A DNA stretch of 64,000 nt from NCBI GenBank assembly GCA_013398955.1, contig VWPU01002144.1, positions 1-64,000 on the forward strand, read 5' to 3'. A model generated the notes under the pieces. The model saw only the letters and a list, made by a program, of their open reading frames with translations, was not told where the DNA came from and ran no database searches. Positions 47,413 to 62,134 of this stretch are shown here, piece after piece. The stretch comes from Callaeas wilsoni. Taxonomy: Eukaryota > Chordata > Aves > Passeriformes > Callaeidae. The first letter of the stretch is position 1, and every line of letters begins with the position of its first letter. Made by a program: the position numbers and the translations under genes.

Positions 47413-50400
47413 GCTCAGCCTTTTCATCTCTTAGAGAAAAAATTTATTCCAGTCTTACAGCTTATGAGTTTAGGTAACAGAGGACAAGTCTGTGACTTGT
47501 TAAAATTTTCCCAGTGAAGGCACTGAAACCAAATCTTTTCAGTTCTTGCTTTGTTTTACAGGCCATCTGTGCCCAAGGTCTGCTGGAGGCTAACAACTGA
47601 GCCCCTTCCATACAGAATAAATGGAGATTAATCCCTCCTTCCTGACAACTCCTGATCCTCAGAGTGTCACCCCCAGCTTGTTCCAGGAGAGGAAATCCCG
47701 GGCCTATGCAGGCTTCTCTGGGTCAAGAGGTCTCAGCAAAGCATTGGATCGTAAGGCCGAGCCAGATCTCTATGAGAGCTCAGTCTCAAGCTGATCCCAA
47801 CTCAGCAGTATAGAAAAAAAGCTATGAAGAATGAGCAGCGGTTTCTTCCCACTTAAAGATGATCCAGGGATTAGAACAAGCAAAGAGGGTTTGCTTGGTT
47901 TTGTTCTGATTTATTTTGTCCTATTAATTCTTCAAAATAGTAAGCATTTAAAAAGTTGAAAAAGTGATCTCACTATAAAGGCTGAGTTTGGCAGTATTGA
48001 CATTTTACTCATGAAAAAATAACATTATTTGTTGTGTCATGCAAGAGGCAAGACTGTAGTGGTGAGTCCCTTACAGCCTTGAAATCTGAGATCCCTAACA
48101 CTGATACATGAATTAAGAGAAAATGAGACAGATACATAGATTGGTTAACCTCTGTCAGATATCTATGCCAAAGTTGCTCAAGCAGGGCTGACCCCCTCAG
48201 GGGAGATGATTTTCCTCAGACTCTGATGACTAGAAAATTATTGACTGTCATAGGAGGCTGCACTGCACCTGTCTAAATTTTTATCTCAGATCCATATCAA
48301 AGGTCTCGTCTTAACTTCCTTTATTTTCATGTTTCCTCACACGTATTTCACATGAAATGCACCCAACTGACAGTGGTGGTGGAAGACACAATCCTACCTT
48401 TGTTTACCAGCAGGTACAGCATAAGAAGCAATGATGCAGTCTTCCCAAACACTGCTTTAGTAGTGTGTTCCAACTCCTGATTTAAGAAAGGAGAAAGGTA
48501 GAAAGGTTGCTTCAGCTCAGTCAAGTCCTTCCTCCTGATAGTGCCAGTCAATTAACTCCATTTGTGTTTTTGGGACTCATAGAAATAAATTTTGATTTTG
48601 GCTTTCTGCATCAAAGAAGAGTTTTTCTTAGAATAATAGAGTCCCAAAACCAAATACAGATCCATTATACTCATCATATGTTAGAATATTAATATAGACA
48701 AAAGGTCTTAGTTTTGCTTTGTTAGTTTGGGTTATCGGTTATGAATACTGATAAAGCCAGAAGACTCTGAGCTTCTGTAGATAACTTACTTGTCCGCTTG
48801 CAAATATCTTGACCATTTATATGCCCTTGTATCTTTATTCTTCCTCAGGGTGCAATGCATTTTTGCTTTGAAACCAGAGAAAACATTAATGGAGAATGAG
48901 CTGCATGTTTGGGCTATAGAGAATTGCTTTATATTGTCACTTTATGGAAGTGTTTCTAAGGGAGGTCTGTGGGATTTTGAAGGAATCAGATAAAGAATTA
49001 AGTGTAGTTTGAAAAGTATAATCACATTCACATACTCCTAAAGAAGGGCTTGCCAAAGACCTTGATGAAAACATGGTAGGGCCCAGCTAGGGAAGTTTTC
49101 AGAGATACACTTCATATTGCAACAACAGGGCTTCTCTTCTGGGTCCAGTGACAGCAGAAAAAGTGATTCTCAGCTACTTTTTCCTTTCATAGCTCTTCTG
49201 TTAACATCACAATTGCAAAAGCATTTTCTAATTCATGTCACTGTTAATCAACAAAGCTAATTCATGTAAAATAGAGGAAATTAAAGACTTGGTGGAAAAA
49301 AGCTTGAAATATTTCAACTGTCTGTGTTTGAAACAAGGTAGGGAGCACTAGGACAAGCCACTCTGCAGGCAGATCAGTGAGGTATAACCTATGGCAGGAG
49401 GCAATGACAACTAGAGAAGGGAGTAAGAAGAAATTTAACTGGAAGGAGATCTGTCTCTGCAGGTTTGAAAGACTGTCACAGCCACCACCAGGTTCTGGGA
49501 AAGCAAGAGCTCTAGTCTCATCTCTTCTTTATGATGAAAAGTGTTTTTCTAATACTGACAAATGAGAACACTTGCGAATCAGAGAGCTTCTGATATGAAC
49601 AGAAATCCTTATGGTTCAAGAAAGCTCAATTTAGAACAGGGATTTCTAAATGTCTGGGCTCAAAGTCAGTCAAGGTTGATTTATGTTTAAAAAGGAACTA
49701 TAAAATTAGTGCTTTGAGATACAGCCCCATGATACCTGATGTTAAGGACAAATTTTCAGTCAGCTATTTTATGTTCTCGCCTGGAGGCTCCATGGTGAAG
49801 AAGTTTGCCACAGCTCACATATAACCCAAACCAAATGTATCGCTATTTGCACAGCTTCTCATTAGTGAAATTATAGATTTACACACATAACCACTCAAAA
49901 ATTGCATTTCATGGGTTGGTTTGCTTGTTTGTCTGCCAGACTTACCAAGCTGTGTAACTGAAACAGCCTCACCATTCATTATTACCTGTTTTATTAGGAG
50001 GGAATAGGAATATTTGCATAATGCTTACTACGGAATATTAAACTCTCATAAATCTGTTTAAAGTTAAAAGAAAAAATTGATTAAAATAATCCATTCTTTA
50101 AATCTGCATATGTTTCTCAAATTGGTACTAAATTTCAAAGCTTCTAATTCTTGCAGAAGCCCTAAAGTCCATTAAAGACACTGTTCTGCCAAAAGCTGTA
50201 GGCCGTTAGTCTCTCTATGTTCATCTCTGCACACACACAAAATATGATTTGTTTTCTGGTCACTACCTGGCTACCTGGCACCTCTGGCTGCAAAGCCAGG
50301 CGATTTTTGCTGTGAATAGACTGCAGTTTATTTCACAGGCTGGTCCCTGACCTGGTCAATGACAACACTAGTGTTTTCTTGGATTTGTACAAGATTTTCA

Positions 50401-52305
50401 GGCTTTCTTGTTTTGTGCTTTCCCCAAGCCAAATCCTGCTAAGCCTGAACAACACCCTCATGATTCATCATCCCCCCATGCAGCAGCAACGTGTTGCTCA
50501 GTTACCAGAACAAACCAACATCTGCCACGCCACAACTTCCAAGACAGCCAAGAGTAATCAGTGCTGTGCCGTAAACTGGGAGGGGAATGACAACACTAGC
50601 ACTGCTAATGCCACAAGGATTGTTATCCTGGCGTCCTTGGGGCACTGCAGTAGGCTTCAACCTCTCTACCATAAAGAGTTTGAACTTTTAAGCAGGTCTG
50701 CAAAAGAAGTGATGCTGGTTTCTGCTAGAACATATACAACTCCCAAACAGTTTGCAGGCTGCTCAGAATCATCCAGAAAAGCTGAAATATTGAAAATATT
50801 CTTGCTAATTTGAATACACGTCTAATGAAGTTATTTTGAGCTGTCGCAATTGCTCTGCCTAAAGCATGGGAAAGGACATAAAAGGCAGTATTGCTTCACC
50901 TGCTTCAATTGGGGTCTGACGTAAGCAAATTGGGATGCGAGGACAGAGAGGACTAAGAGGAAGGAAAGCAGCTTCTTCCTTTCCTTTCAGATCAGGGTGT
51001 TGGTTTTGTTGCCTTGGGTGTTGCGTTTGAGGAGTGGCTGCATTGGCATCCTGAGGAACAACAGGTTCAGATTGTTTGCCAGCTTTAGAAATCAGCTAAA
51101 TTCAAAAACATCCACAGTTTCAGTGTACCTTTAAAATATGCATCCTTTTAACAACTCTGCAAAAGGTGGCTATCCGTATTTTATGTAGAAACACGTTTGG
51201 AGGAGGTAAGTGGTGATGGAGTATTCCAGAACTGTTCCTACACTCGCTGAGTTATTAGACATGCTTTTCTGTTCATCTCTCATATCCCTGTGCAGGCAAA
51301 ATTGAGATTCCCACTCAACAAAATAACAGCTAAGGTCAACCCGCTGTAGGTTCCCTTTCCTCCTAAACCCTCACCACAACAAACTGTGGAAAGATGATGA
51401 TTTTCCTGAAGCAAACTATAACACTGAAAGCCCAGTTTGCACATGCAGCTCACTAAAATGTTTTCCCGCAGTACACCCACATGAATCACTAGCTGCAGCA
51501 GTAACAAGATGCAACTGAAAAATAACATTAAGAGCAAACCCTTGTGGTACTTGGAATTTTAGCATTTCACATCAGGATTAGCTGCCATTTCAAACTCTCC
51601 TTGAGCTGCTCCCTCACTATCACATTTTTCTTACAAAAGATTCTCAGTATGGCCTCCTCATCAGCATCACTCACTTCTTCTGTTGTTCACTCACTGACCT
51701 GAGCAGTCACAGTCACTCTGCATTTTCTGGGGGAAAATAAAAGTAAAAAAACAAAAAGTAACTCCTGATCCTTTTTAGCATTTCTGTGTGGTTTCAGGGT
51801 TTTCTTCACTAGGATACCGAGGAAAAGTCATTTTTTGGAAGAACAAGTTTTCCTGAGTTTCTGCTCTCAGAGGACTTCAAGTGTAGTCAGACAAGAGCAG
51901 ATAAAAGTGTGGGTTAATATTAACTCATTGAACTGGAATGACTTTTGTCTTGAGCATGTGCATTTGTCCTTTGCTCCCACATCTTTCTTGATTGATGGCT
52001 AAAAGGTTTCCAATTAGAGCAGCTGATAATTACTCAGTCTACTTTTTAGTCTAGGGTAGCTTGAAAAGCTTTAACATTAATTACTCCTGAAGAGTTATGA
52101 GCAAAAACTTTGTCTTTTATGTGAGGAATGCCTCCTTGTTTGTGCTGCTATAAAAGCTGTTACTAAATTAGTAACATTTCAACATATATAATTTGCTAAT
52201 TGTACAATTAATAGTCTTCCCTTTGCTTGTAATCCATCTTGTACTACACAGGGAGCAAAGGAAACGTCATGGATGCCACCCTGGACTGAAGAAGAAGCCA
52301 GTACT

Positions 52306-52527
52306 TCAAAACATATTATCTTCAGCAATAGCAGCCGCGTCGGTCATAAACTGGTCGTGTTGCAACACCTCCCACTCCGAAGAAGGAGGCGGATCTGGAT
52401 TTGGCTTTGTCTCAGGATCCAGCTGTGTGTCCCCCGCAGCCTTGTCCCAAGACTTTTCCTCATATAGATATAAGGAGTCCAATGTGCCAGGTGCAAGAAG
52501 TGCAGATGGTGCTGAGCACGGCTTCAC
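52306..52527 (-). other. Unassigned coding-like segment (hypothetical exon or retrocopy)
   Basis: A minus-strand open segment with acidic, proline-rich composition (DPETKPNPDPPPSSEWEVLQ) ending in EDNMF and TGA. Local GC and CpG are above the surrounding AT-rich DNA. I do not recognise the protein. There is no ATG in good context (the frame opens after a TAG, with GTG first), no AATAAA just after, and no splice-linked partner identified. It may be a conserved element that happens to be open, an exon of an unknown gene, or a decayed retrocopy. Confidence 0.2.
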
Positions 52528-55500
52528 TGTAAGGCAGCGTCTGACCTACACGAAGAGGCTGCAGCCCCACTGACAGAGCTCGAGGTTTGGTCCTCACTCT
52601 TCAAATGGACAGGACATTCACAGTCCCTCCAGGATGGACATTTCCTCTACCTTTTCATTTCATTACATCTAACTGCAAGAACATTTATCTTTCCCCCATT
52701 TACTCACTTTTCTTTTTCCCTGTTCCTTAATGAAAACTAAGTCATGGTTATTCATCAGAATCAAAAATTCCATAAAACCGATCCCTAAAAATTCCGTTTA
52801 TTGACAGTGGTCAATGAAGAAATTTCTTTTCTGCAATGTATGTTTTAATGTTTTTATATTTCCACCTGTTGTGAGATAAATCTGAAAAATCTGTAGGAAA
52901 AATTATTTAGAAACATAAACTAAGGATTTACTAAAGTGATTGTCATAAGTCCTTTTGTTTTGATAAGACAAAAATTTTCATCTCATTAAGCATTGCTTTT
53001 GTTATTCTACAAGAATAAAAGGAATATCATAATTAAGTGCCAAAGTCTGCAAATGAAGTGTTACACTCTTACTTTGTCCAGATCTGCTTTTTCCAGTGGG
53101 AAAGGTTTCTATAAATTTAGGTTTTTTTTCTTTTTCAGTTTTAGTGGCCACACAGGCTCTTATCAGGTGCAAAAACAAACAAGAAAACTGCAATGTCTAG
53201 AAATTGAAGCAGGCTGGTAAAGGGTTCAATATAAGCCTATAAATCTCTAATTATATAAATTATATTTGTTGATAATAACACATTCTGGTAGTCACAGATG
53301 ATGGAACATGGACTATTAAAGTTAAAAGGAAACTCCTTATTACACAGAGGAAGACAGAAACATCCTATAGGAGATATTAAATTATTATTATTATTACAAT
53401 GGGCAAAATTGTTGCTTTAAATGGCACTCATAAGATTATGGTCTATCCTGAATTTAAACCCACATGAAAAGAATGGATGCTGCAGAGCTGTGAGCAAATG
53501 AGGAGGCAAATGAGGAGGAGGAGAGAATGTCAGAGGAAGATCTGTGTGTTGGGTAAGAAGTGTTTCCTTCACAGCTGCAGCCTACTGACCAAGTAACATA
53601 ACCCATGAGGGGAGGAAGACCCATTCAGATGTGGTAAAACAGAGGGTTCTCGGCAGCTACACACACCTTTCTTCGTCGTTAAAGCAGGTGCTGCCAGCCT
53701 CCATCACAAGTCTAACCACAAGTTTCCTCTGTGCCATTTGGCATTCGGAGCAGTTTACCAGTCATTTAAAGCCACCAGGAAATTTCTATTGACAAAGTTT
53801 TGGAGATGAAATGTAGGTCTTACACATTTTGAATCTGAATCAGAAGTTGCCAACACTTGAAAAATATGTATCTAAACCTGCAGTGGTTTATAAAAACTAG
53901 GAGACCATTCACAAAACTTAAGTGAAAAAGTATTTTAAAGTACTATTAGTTGTACAGTTTTGATGGTCTACCTTTCAAAAGATCAATATTACTGAACAAC
54001 ATTGGTTTCTAGGTGCAATATCTGGGTCACCCAGGATGAGGTAGGGGTAAAGAGGAGTCCTACAGAGAAGATACCTCTAACATCTAGGTATGGTTAGGAA
54101 AACAAACTAGTAAAAGACTATCTCTTGCTGATATATCCAGCCTAGCACTTCACTCTACACAGTCACAGTTGGCTGACAATAGGAACAGCATCCAGACTGC
54201 AGTTTTCCAACTGCTTTGCTGCCTTGTCTGTCCTCTCTTCTTTTGTTTCCACCACATTTCTGTCCCACTCGTTGTCCATTTTTCCTTTTGGCTTTAAATA
54301 CATAATCAGTAAGTCTAGAAGAGAAAATTAATTAGGTGATGAGGCTGAGTAGTTGCTGGTTGTGGCATAAAGTAATTTTTCCAGGTTGCTGTCTACTACT
54401 GATCTACACAGAATGGTCCTTCCTGGCCTCCTCCTCCTGTTTAAACAGTAGGATGTTTGCAATCTCTCCTGGGAAGGGTACAACTTTAATTGGAAATTAG
54501 GGCAAAAGGGCGGAGGCTCCTAAAACATAATTATAAAGCACCCTGCTATGTCCCAGCACAGCCATGGGAAAGCAGCCTGTAAATTTAATTTCGGTGCCGT
54601 GACGGCTTCTCTGCCAACTGTCTCACTGCCCTCAAGCGAATGCAGAGGAGCTGCTCCCCTGCACCAAGTGCTGGATGACTGTGCCTCCTGTCTCTTTGCC
54701 AAGGAGGTTTGGAGCAGCCCAGCCCTAGCCCGAGGGGCATTTTCTACCCAAGAACTGATACTGAATGTCTCATCACCAGTGTCTCAGCCCAGGGTTTTCT
54801 GCCGATTCAGCTCCTTAGGAGAGCATAGTTTTTCTTAATCTCTTGTGACAGTAGAAATACACTGCCTGCCCTAAAGCTGGAAGAGGGGCTTTCTGTTGCT
54901 CAGACCAACTGCTTCATGCTGAGCTTAATTTCATGTGAGTAAATGTTCTAGATGCCTATTATTTGCATCTATATAGTATTTTGTCAGTCCCAAAACGTGA
55001 TGGGAATTGCCCTTTGAGGGATATTAGTTCATATATTTTTTGTTTGCAAGAGGTGGATAATAGTCCTACTTACCATAGCCATGGGGGAAGAAGGAAGCAC
55101 GATGATACAGCTCTGTGAGACTGACAACACAAGCATTCCCTTTTTGAACATCCCCTGCATGTTAGTTCATTCTTTTTTTTTATTGCTAGGCCAGCCTACA
55201 TCTTCATTATATTAATACAGATAAAATGAAGTGCCCTTAAATTAGAAAACTAAAACACCTGTAGACCTGTAGGCACAGGTCACATTTTTAGTGTCAGGAC
55301 CATAAGGCAGAGGCACTGTGTTATCTGGCATTTCTCTGCCTTCAAAAGGTTTTTCACAGGCTGTCAAAAAGTCTTTGGGTTTGTGTTTGACTTGGCAGAG
55401 ACTCTCAAAACCAGGAGAGTAAGTGCGGAGGAGCCCTGGTACAAGCCCAGTCATCTGTAACTTGGCTTAGTCCTCTGTGATCTCTCATCTGATAACCTTC

Positions 55501-56530
55501 AAAGCCGGCCTTTCTGTTTGGATGGTGACTTGAAAGAAAGAATCTCTTTGGATTACATTAGCTTTACATTAGCTGTACTACTGTTTTTAATAGCAAAGCA
55601 GCTACTGTATTTACAAGAGAACCAGGCCAGTTCTGGGGCAAATAGATTACTCATTAGAAAGTAAATCAGATCTCAGCTTCTCAGATCACTTTAAACTCTC
55701 AAATTTGTCAGTTATGACTATTTTCATGCACTAGAAAATAAAAATCAAATATCTAAAATGTCATGCCTACATGCTTTGGAAGAAAGGTCAAATTTTTCAT
55801 TTCAAAATTTTATTATTCTAAAATTTTGAAAAAAATACACCAGGAAGAGGAAGCTGAAATAGGTATTTTGTTTTGAGATGATGTTCGTGAAAGTAAGCCA
55901 AATGAAAAAAGAAATGCCCTAAAGAATCAATCATTTAGGCAAAATTAATATCAGACTTCTGAGGTTTTTTATGCAGTAAGCCACAAACACAGATCAGACT
56001 GAAGCTGTTTTGATGACACAAGGTTGATGAATATCAAGCCAAATTTCCAATATTAATCCAAGCTGCTACACCACCTGTAGCAATGTTTATTACATTAGAA
56101 CAAACCATCCTTTTCCAAAACATACATTGTATATGATCTGTGTAATATTCTGTGTAAACTAATATATATAGGCGGTGATAGTCCACTACGGTGCCTGAAG
56201 CCACCTTGCCTCCTCAGAACTATTCTGGTTTGATTCTTTGTGTTAGTTACACTCCTGTTGCAGATTTTAGAGCAAGCTTTGAGTTGCTTCACCAGGAGGA
56301 GGTGGAAATGTATGTGGAGAAGAATTCTTTCCACTTTCTTTGAACCTTTAAAGGACTCATTCTTGCAAGAACCAGAGTTCCCAAGTGCCCTCAGGAGCTG
56401 GGGAGGTGAAGGCAGAACATGTCATTTCAAGTCCACCACTGCAAAAAGAGCTTTAGCAAACAGTTCTTGTGTTCTTACTTGTCCTTATTGTGTAGATGGA
56501 GAAGCAAAGACGTTTGTTTTAACATTCTTC

Positions 56531-56547
56531 TTTTTTTTTTTTTTTTT
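56531..56547. repeat. Poly-T tract (17)
   Basis: Simple T run in T-rich DNA. Confidence 0.9.
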
Positions 56548-58036
56548 GCAATGCTCCCTCATGCTGGCCTTGATGCTCTTTAAGCACGCACTGCTGCGGA
56601 GATGAGCAAGGCTCCCCTCCAGCCTGCTCACATGGCCAGGATGAGGAGTGCTCCAAATCTGGCTGCTGCATGGCCAGCTCAGAATAATTGTGCTCTAGGC
56701 TGGGCAAGAGAAAGGAGGGACTTAAAGGGTGCCCAAGACACTACCGGGGATGACAGTAATTACCCCTTATGGCAGTCATGGGAAATTAGGCAGCAGCTGA
56801 GACAGGAGCACAGATTTGGAAGGCGGTGTGCTGCTTGGGGAAGGATGGTTTGAAAGGTATGGAGCAGACAAAATGCAAGTGTTGGCAGTTGAAACAAGAA
56901 GGTGTGCTGGAGGAAACTCAGCATTGTCACTCAGAGGTGACCATGCTGCCCCTGCGTGTTGCCATAGGCAGTGCCAGAAGTTTAGGTACTCTTGTTGTCT
57001 GGCTAGTGATACATCTTGGATGGAAATCAGAGGCCGACTCTCAGATTGTTTTTCAAATCAGCCTCCTATGACAGACGGAGGGCAAAGCAGACTTGGGATA
57101 AGATAATGAACAAGATGATAAGCCATTTTCTCGGATAGTCAGAGACAGCACTTGGTAACTCAGGAGATCCTCACCTGTGCTGTGACTCAGGGCAAAGCGT
57201 AAAGTTTCAGCTCTTTGTGCTCATCCTTCTGTTACTAACCCAAAGAGTATTTCATGGTGTCAAAGCATCAGGCCTACCAATTATGAAGGTAAATAGGTGT
57301 GTCTGTTCCCTCCCTTTTTCTGTGTATTATACATGGGAGTATTTTAAGGAAGGTTGTAAATCTTGAAACAGTGAATCCTTGATTTACAAAATTCTTGGGC
57401 TAACCACTGTGAGTCTCCAAATCTCTAACTTTCTTTGCCCCGCCCCAAAACCTCTCAGATGAATAAAATGGCAGTTTCAACTTTCTAGTAAATTATTTTG
57501 GTCTGTAGGCTAAAACAGAGGGAAACTTTACACTCGGGTGGGCAACCATCCCATCCTGCCATGAAGACACCAGCCATGTCACACAAGGGACAAATGAATC
57601 CTTGGGGCTACTGCCTTAAAGCTCCCTTCCCTGGGCGCAGTAGGAGGCAGAGGTGATGGGCAGCTCCTCCTTCTGCATACTGGTGGATTCAGAAACCAGT
57701 GCCCAGAAGATTTCTTGATGCTAGTGAAAAGCTGCAAGGCAACAAAGAGTACACGCTCACATGAAGGAGGGAGCTGCAAAGGTAATTTGGCTGCTAATCA
57801 CCCCAAGCCATTTTACTGTCAGGACTGCAGGTAGATTTTGGGATATTGTTTTTGTACTGGACTTGGTTTTTCTCTTGAACCTCAGTTCTTGCTTCTCTCT
57901 TCTTTTGAGAGTTAATTCTGAAACAGCCCAAGAAAATCTCCATTCTTCTAATGTGCCTAATGTCAGCAGGATTTTATTACTTCAAGCCTTTTTATTTAAG
58001 AAGGAGGGTTAAGGGATAAAAGCCTAAAATATTGCA

Positions 58037-58093
58037 TCGATATTTTGTATACGCTTCAATATTTTGTATAAGCATCAATATTTTGTATAAGCT
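58037..58093. repeat. 19-bp tandem repeat, 3 copies
   Basis: The unit TCAATATTTTGTATAAGCA occurs three times head to tail, the first copy with three changes (G at position 3, C at 16 in place of A, and T at the end). Confidence 0.9.
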
Positions 58094-61000
58094 TCAGATA
58101 TGAGCCTGGCAAGCACGTGTGCTTGTCAAGACAGGGTGTGGTAAAACTAGGACAGCTTACGAAAAATGCAGAAAGGCTTTACAGAGGTGAGGTGAGAAGA
58201 ATTTCATATGGAAAAATAAAAGAATGAAAAACTGGAAATAACAGCGCAGCCCCAACTGTGATTTACACAACTTTGGTCCATCCTCATTCACATTGAGGTC
58301 AACTATGGACTAAATTGTGATACTATGGATGTGTACATGTAAATGCTTTATGTAATATTTTTCCTTCATTTTTCTTCTTTGCATTTTACTTGTTTGATGT
58401 TTTCCTGAGGGCAAAGTTCTAGGGCACCTGTTAGTTTGTAAGAAATGGAGAGCCGGGCATGTAAGCCAAGTCTACAGTCAATAGTTAATTGAGTCCTCTT
58501 CTGGGTTTACACTATATGTGGAAAAATCCTACAGACAACATCTGCCTCTCTGTTTGATCTGCATTTGAACAATCAAGGGCTGTGTCAAGTGCTTTATGAT
58601 GGATTCTCCACGGATACCTAATATAATTTCTTTTCATTATGATACTAGAGTACATTTTCACGAAACTGTTTTTACTAAAAAGACAGATGGCTTGGGCAAA
58701 CTAGGGCACAAGAAAAAGGATGTATCATAAAAGCTACCCAAGAGAGGATAGTTTGATCTAATCTCACCACATTTCTCTTAAACAGGAAAACTATTTTGAA
58801 AGTTGTTCCTGTAAATTTTCCTCACTCCCAGCAGTCACATGCAAAATCCTATGATACATTCACATTTTCACTTTGATCATGAAAAATGAAAAGCAAAATT
58901 GAAAAAAAAAGTTACTGCATCACTTCACATGCAGGAAATCTGTGGAACTAACCACTGTGTGCAGATGGGCGTATGAGCCCTAATATATCAAGTCATTTAA
59001 GGAACCACCTATGAAAATAGCTTTGATGGCCTCATTGGAATCATCTGCAGCCTTCACGTTATTCAAATGCTTGTTTGGATTCTGGCACTTAGCACTGAAG
59101 AATTTTGCAGATAAAATTGCAGACATTCCTATGCAGCTGCACCAAAGTAACAATTTTTTCTTGAAAACAAAATTTCTGGCAAAAGCAGTATTTTGACAGT
59201 GTAGAAAAAGATAAAGTAAGACCCAACTGATTTAATCTCTCTTTCCTCATTATTATCAGTCTTTTAAATCTCAGGTTGGAATTTCCAGTGTGATTCAGAA
59301 GGAACTCTTTGTTCAGATCACTATCCTTCTAACAAGATGGTTTGATTCCCACTTTCTGACAGAATGTGCAAATGGGCCAATCCCTTTTCCCTTATCACGA
59401 GCTTGATTGTTTCATTCTTCTCTTGAATCTATTTATCTTCATAACACAGAGAAATCCACTAGATATAGAAATGTGCAAGGAAGTGTTCCAAGAGATTGAA
59501 TTATAAGAAGTAATAACTGTCATACAACTGAGATGTGTCAAAAAGGAAAGATGAATCTTTTTTATGTGACCGTGTTGTGCGTCTAGCAAAATGTGATTTA
59601 ATTATGACCCAAATTCTGCTAATCTTGTACACAATGAATTGTCCTTTATTTTGAAAATTATATGTCAGCGCTAACTCTTGTTTCTTACCTTGTACATACC
59701 AGTGTCCTATTCCAGAAGCAAACAGAGCTGCTAAATGGAGTATCCATTAGAGATATTACTCATTCTGAACAAATAAAATAAAGGGTTTGCACTTCAAGAA
59801 TGAAATGCCACACTGAAGAAAACAAATAAATGTTTTGCAAGTTATGTCAATGGGTTCAAAACCTCAGTCTTGTTATTAGTTCATACAATAAAATATGCAC
59901 AACAAATACAACTGCAAACTGGATTGCATTTGAATTATTGATTAAGCAGGATGTATTATAAGACCAAATGGCAGGTGCCTGAGAAATGTAAAGTGAAATA
60001 TGGACATATTTGCAGAGAATATTGAAAAGATCAACATGTTCAAGCTCTAGCAGAAACATCAGAAATTGAATTGAACATACTAACTTACCAGCAGGAAGTT
60101 TTCATTATTTCTTTTGTTTCAGTTTGTACCTGTAGAGCTGCTTGACATTCTACTTGTTTGCAGCACAATTTCTTCATTGCTTTTCAGTAGTAAAGTTGAA
60201 TTAGATAAAACATGTTTGTTGAAGGATGTTTCCTTAATTCTTAATTTGACAGGAATAGTAGCAATGCCTTTGGCAGTCGTCTTTATTTCTGTTGTTGTAG
60301 CAGACCTAATGTTCCCAAAAGCTTCAGACATCTGTTCTTCCCTGCTCTTTCTTTAACATTGCCGTTGGGCACAATGAAACTTTAAGTCTTTTATTATGCT
60401 GCTCTTAGTGTTTCAGTGTCCTTTTCGCTTATAGACAAGACTTGGATTGAGAACCCTGGCTAACGGAGATGAAGAACTAAGGAGATGTCTTCTCTTCCTC
60501 TAACTTCTCCTTTGCTTGAAAATCCAAGCTTTCTGATGGTGACTTAGCTCAAATTAATCTAACAATTTGGTTAGTTAATACCATACTTGACCTTAAATTG
60601 TAGACTAATTTAACAATTTAGTTCAAAACCTAGCAGTTGATAGTTAGTTAATAATCTAATAAATTGAGGCCATCGTTGGCTCCTGGATTCAGCTTCCTTT
60701 TCTGTCAGAACTGATTATATTTTGCATGCTGTTTTTGCCATGAACCCCTGTTGCAGAAGCCACAGGAAACAACACTGGCATCTGTAAAACAGTTTTATCC
60801 TTCTTCTTACTGTTTTTCTGCTGCAGGGTTTAAGATGCGTTTTTCTAGGAGTCTGTGTTGAACTGGCCTGGCATGACTGGAAGCAAACTACCCTGAAGAC
60901 AGGATTTCACTTGAGCACTAATACCTGTGATACTTCTGCTTGTTGGATACCCACTCACCCACCTTGTTCTTTAAGGGAAAGCCTTTCCAGTGAGGGCCTG

Positions 61001-62115
61001 GGGCACGGAGCCAGGCTACAGTCCTTGATGCTGTGCTGGGGTCAGCAAGTTTCTTCATTCCTCCTCTCTCCCAGGAAAGGAAAAGTGGCAGTGGGGAATG
61101 GGGACTGGGGCTGTGTCCTGCAGAGTCACCAGCCCTGTCACTGCTCAGATGCCTTTAGGGAGGAGGAGGAGGAGGGAAGAGAGGAGGTGGTGAAACTGCT
61201 GAGATGAGCAAGGGAGAGGAGAGGGGAAGGGGGATGATCACTGGAGATTTTCTTTGCTTTTTAATTATGCTCTGCTGTCTCATCAAGGTTGGAGTCACAC
61301 TCCTAAATCTTGTTTTGTGCACCTTTCCCCACCTCCAGGCGTTTTGTCAGTATCCAGCTAATGCAAAAGAAACTGTAAATACAAATGGTGGTTGCTTAAG
61401 TTCCCTTTAGCTTCCTCAGGGGATTGCCACATCTGTTGGAGCAAAAGCACTGAGCAGGACCGAGCTGGTTTCCTATTCAGTGAACACGAGTGCATTACCA
61501 TCCGTGCCAAAATGAGCTGTAGCACATCATAGCACAGAACCATGTGTGTAGGTACTCAACACCATAAGCCCGTTAGCAGAGTGGTCCATAAGTGTCCTCT
61601 GTTCTCATGTGCTTGTGAACAAGGCCTCGGGCGACAGCCAGCATAGGACTGAAGAATAACACAAGCTGTAGTTGTGATGCTGGATGTCAAACTCCACTCA
61701 GCATACTCAGGTACTCCAAGGTGGTGCCTGAGAAGGGGAGGCTTTAGGGGTTTCCATACTTCCCCACTCTCAGTAGAGAACAAAAGTTAAGACTCATTTT
61801 TGAAACAACACATAGATACCATCTTTTATTAGGTGTAATAAGCATAATGAAAATATGGTAAGTTTTTTTCGTGAATGGATAATATTACACAAAGAATTGC
61901 AAGTCATTTTATACAAACTGTGTTCTCAACTGTATTTCACTTTGATTTTCTTCCAGCTAGGAAATATTTTAAAAAAGTATTTACATGTTCTTGTCTAACT
62001 ATTCCTTGTTACATATACTCTCCGCATTGTTTATACTCTCTCCATCTCTCACACTTATTGATCAAGGTTAGGAGACACTCCATAAAAGTGAATGGAGTTA
62101 ACTGCTTAAAAAAAC

Positions 62116-62134
62116 CCAACTAACCAACCAACCA
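62116..62134. repeat. Short AACC tetranucleotide run
   Basis: About four tandem AACC/CCAA units followed by an A-rich stretch. Confidence 0.8.

Noticed and set aside
50379..50813. 144-codon plus-strand frame
   Set aside because: No recognisable domain, no start context or splice partners; likely chance.
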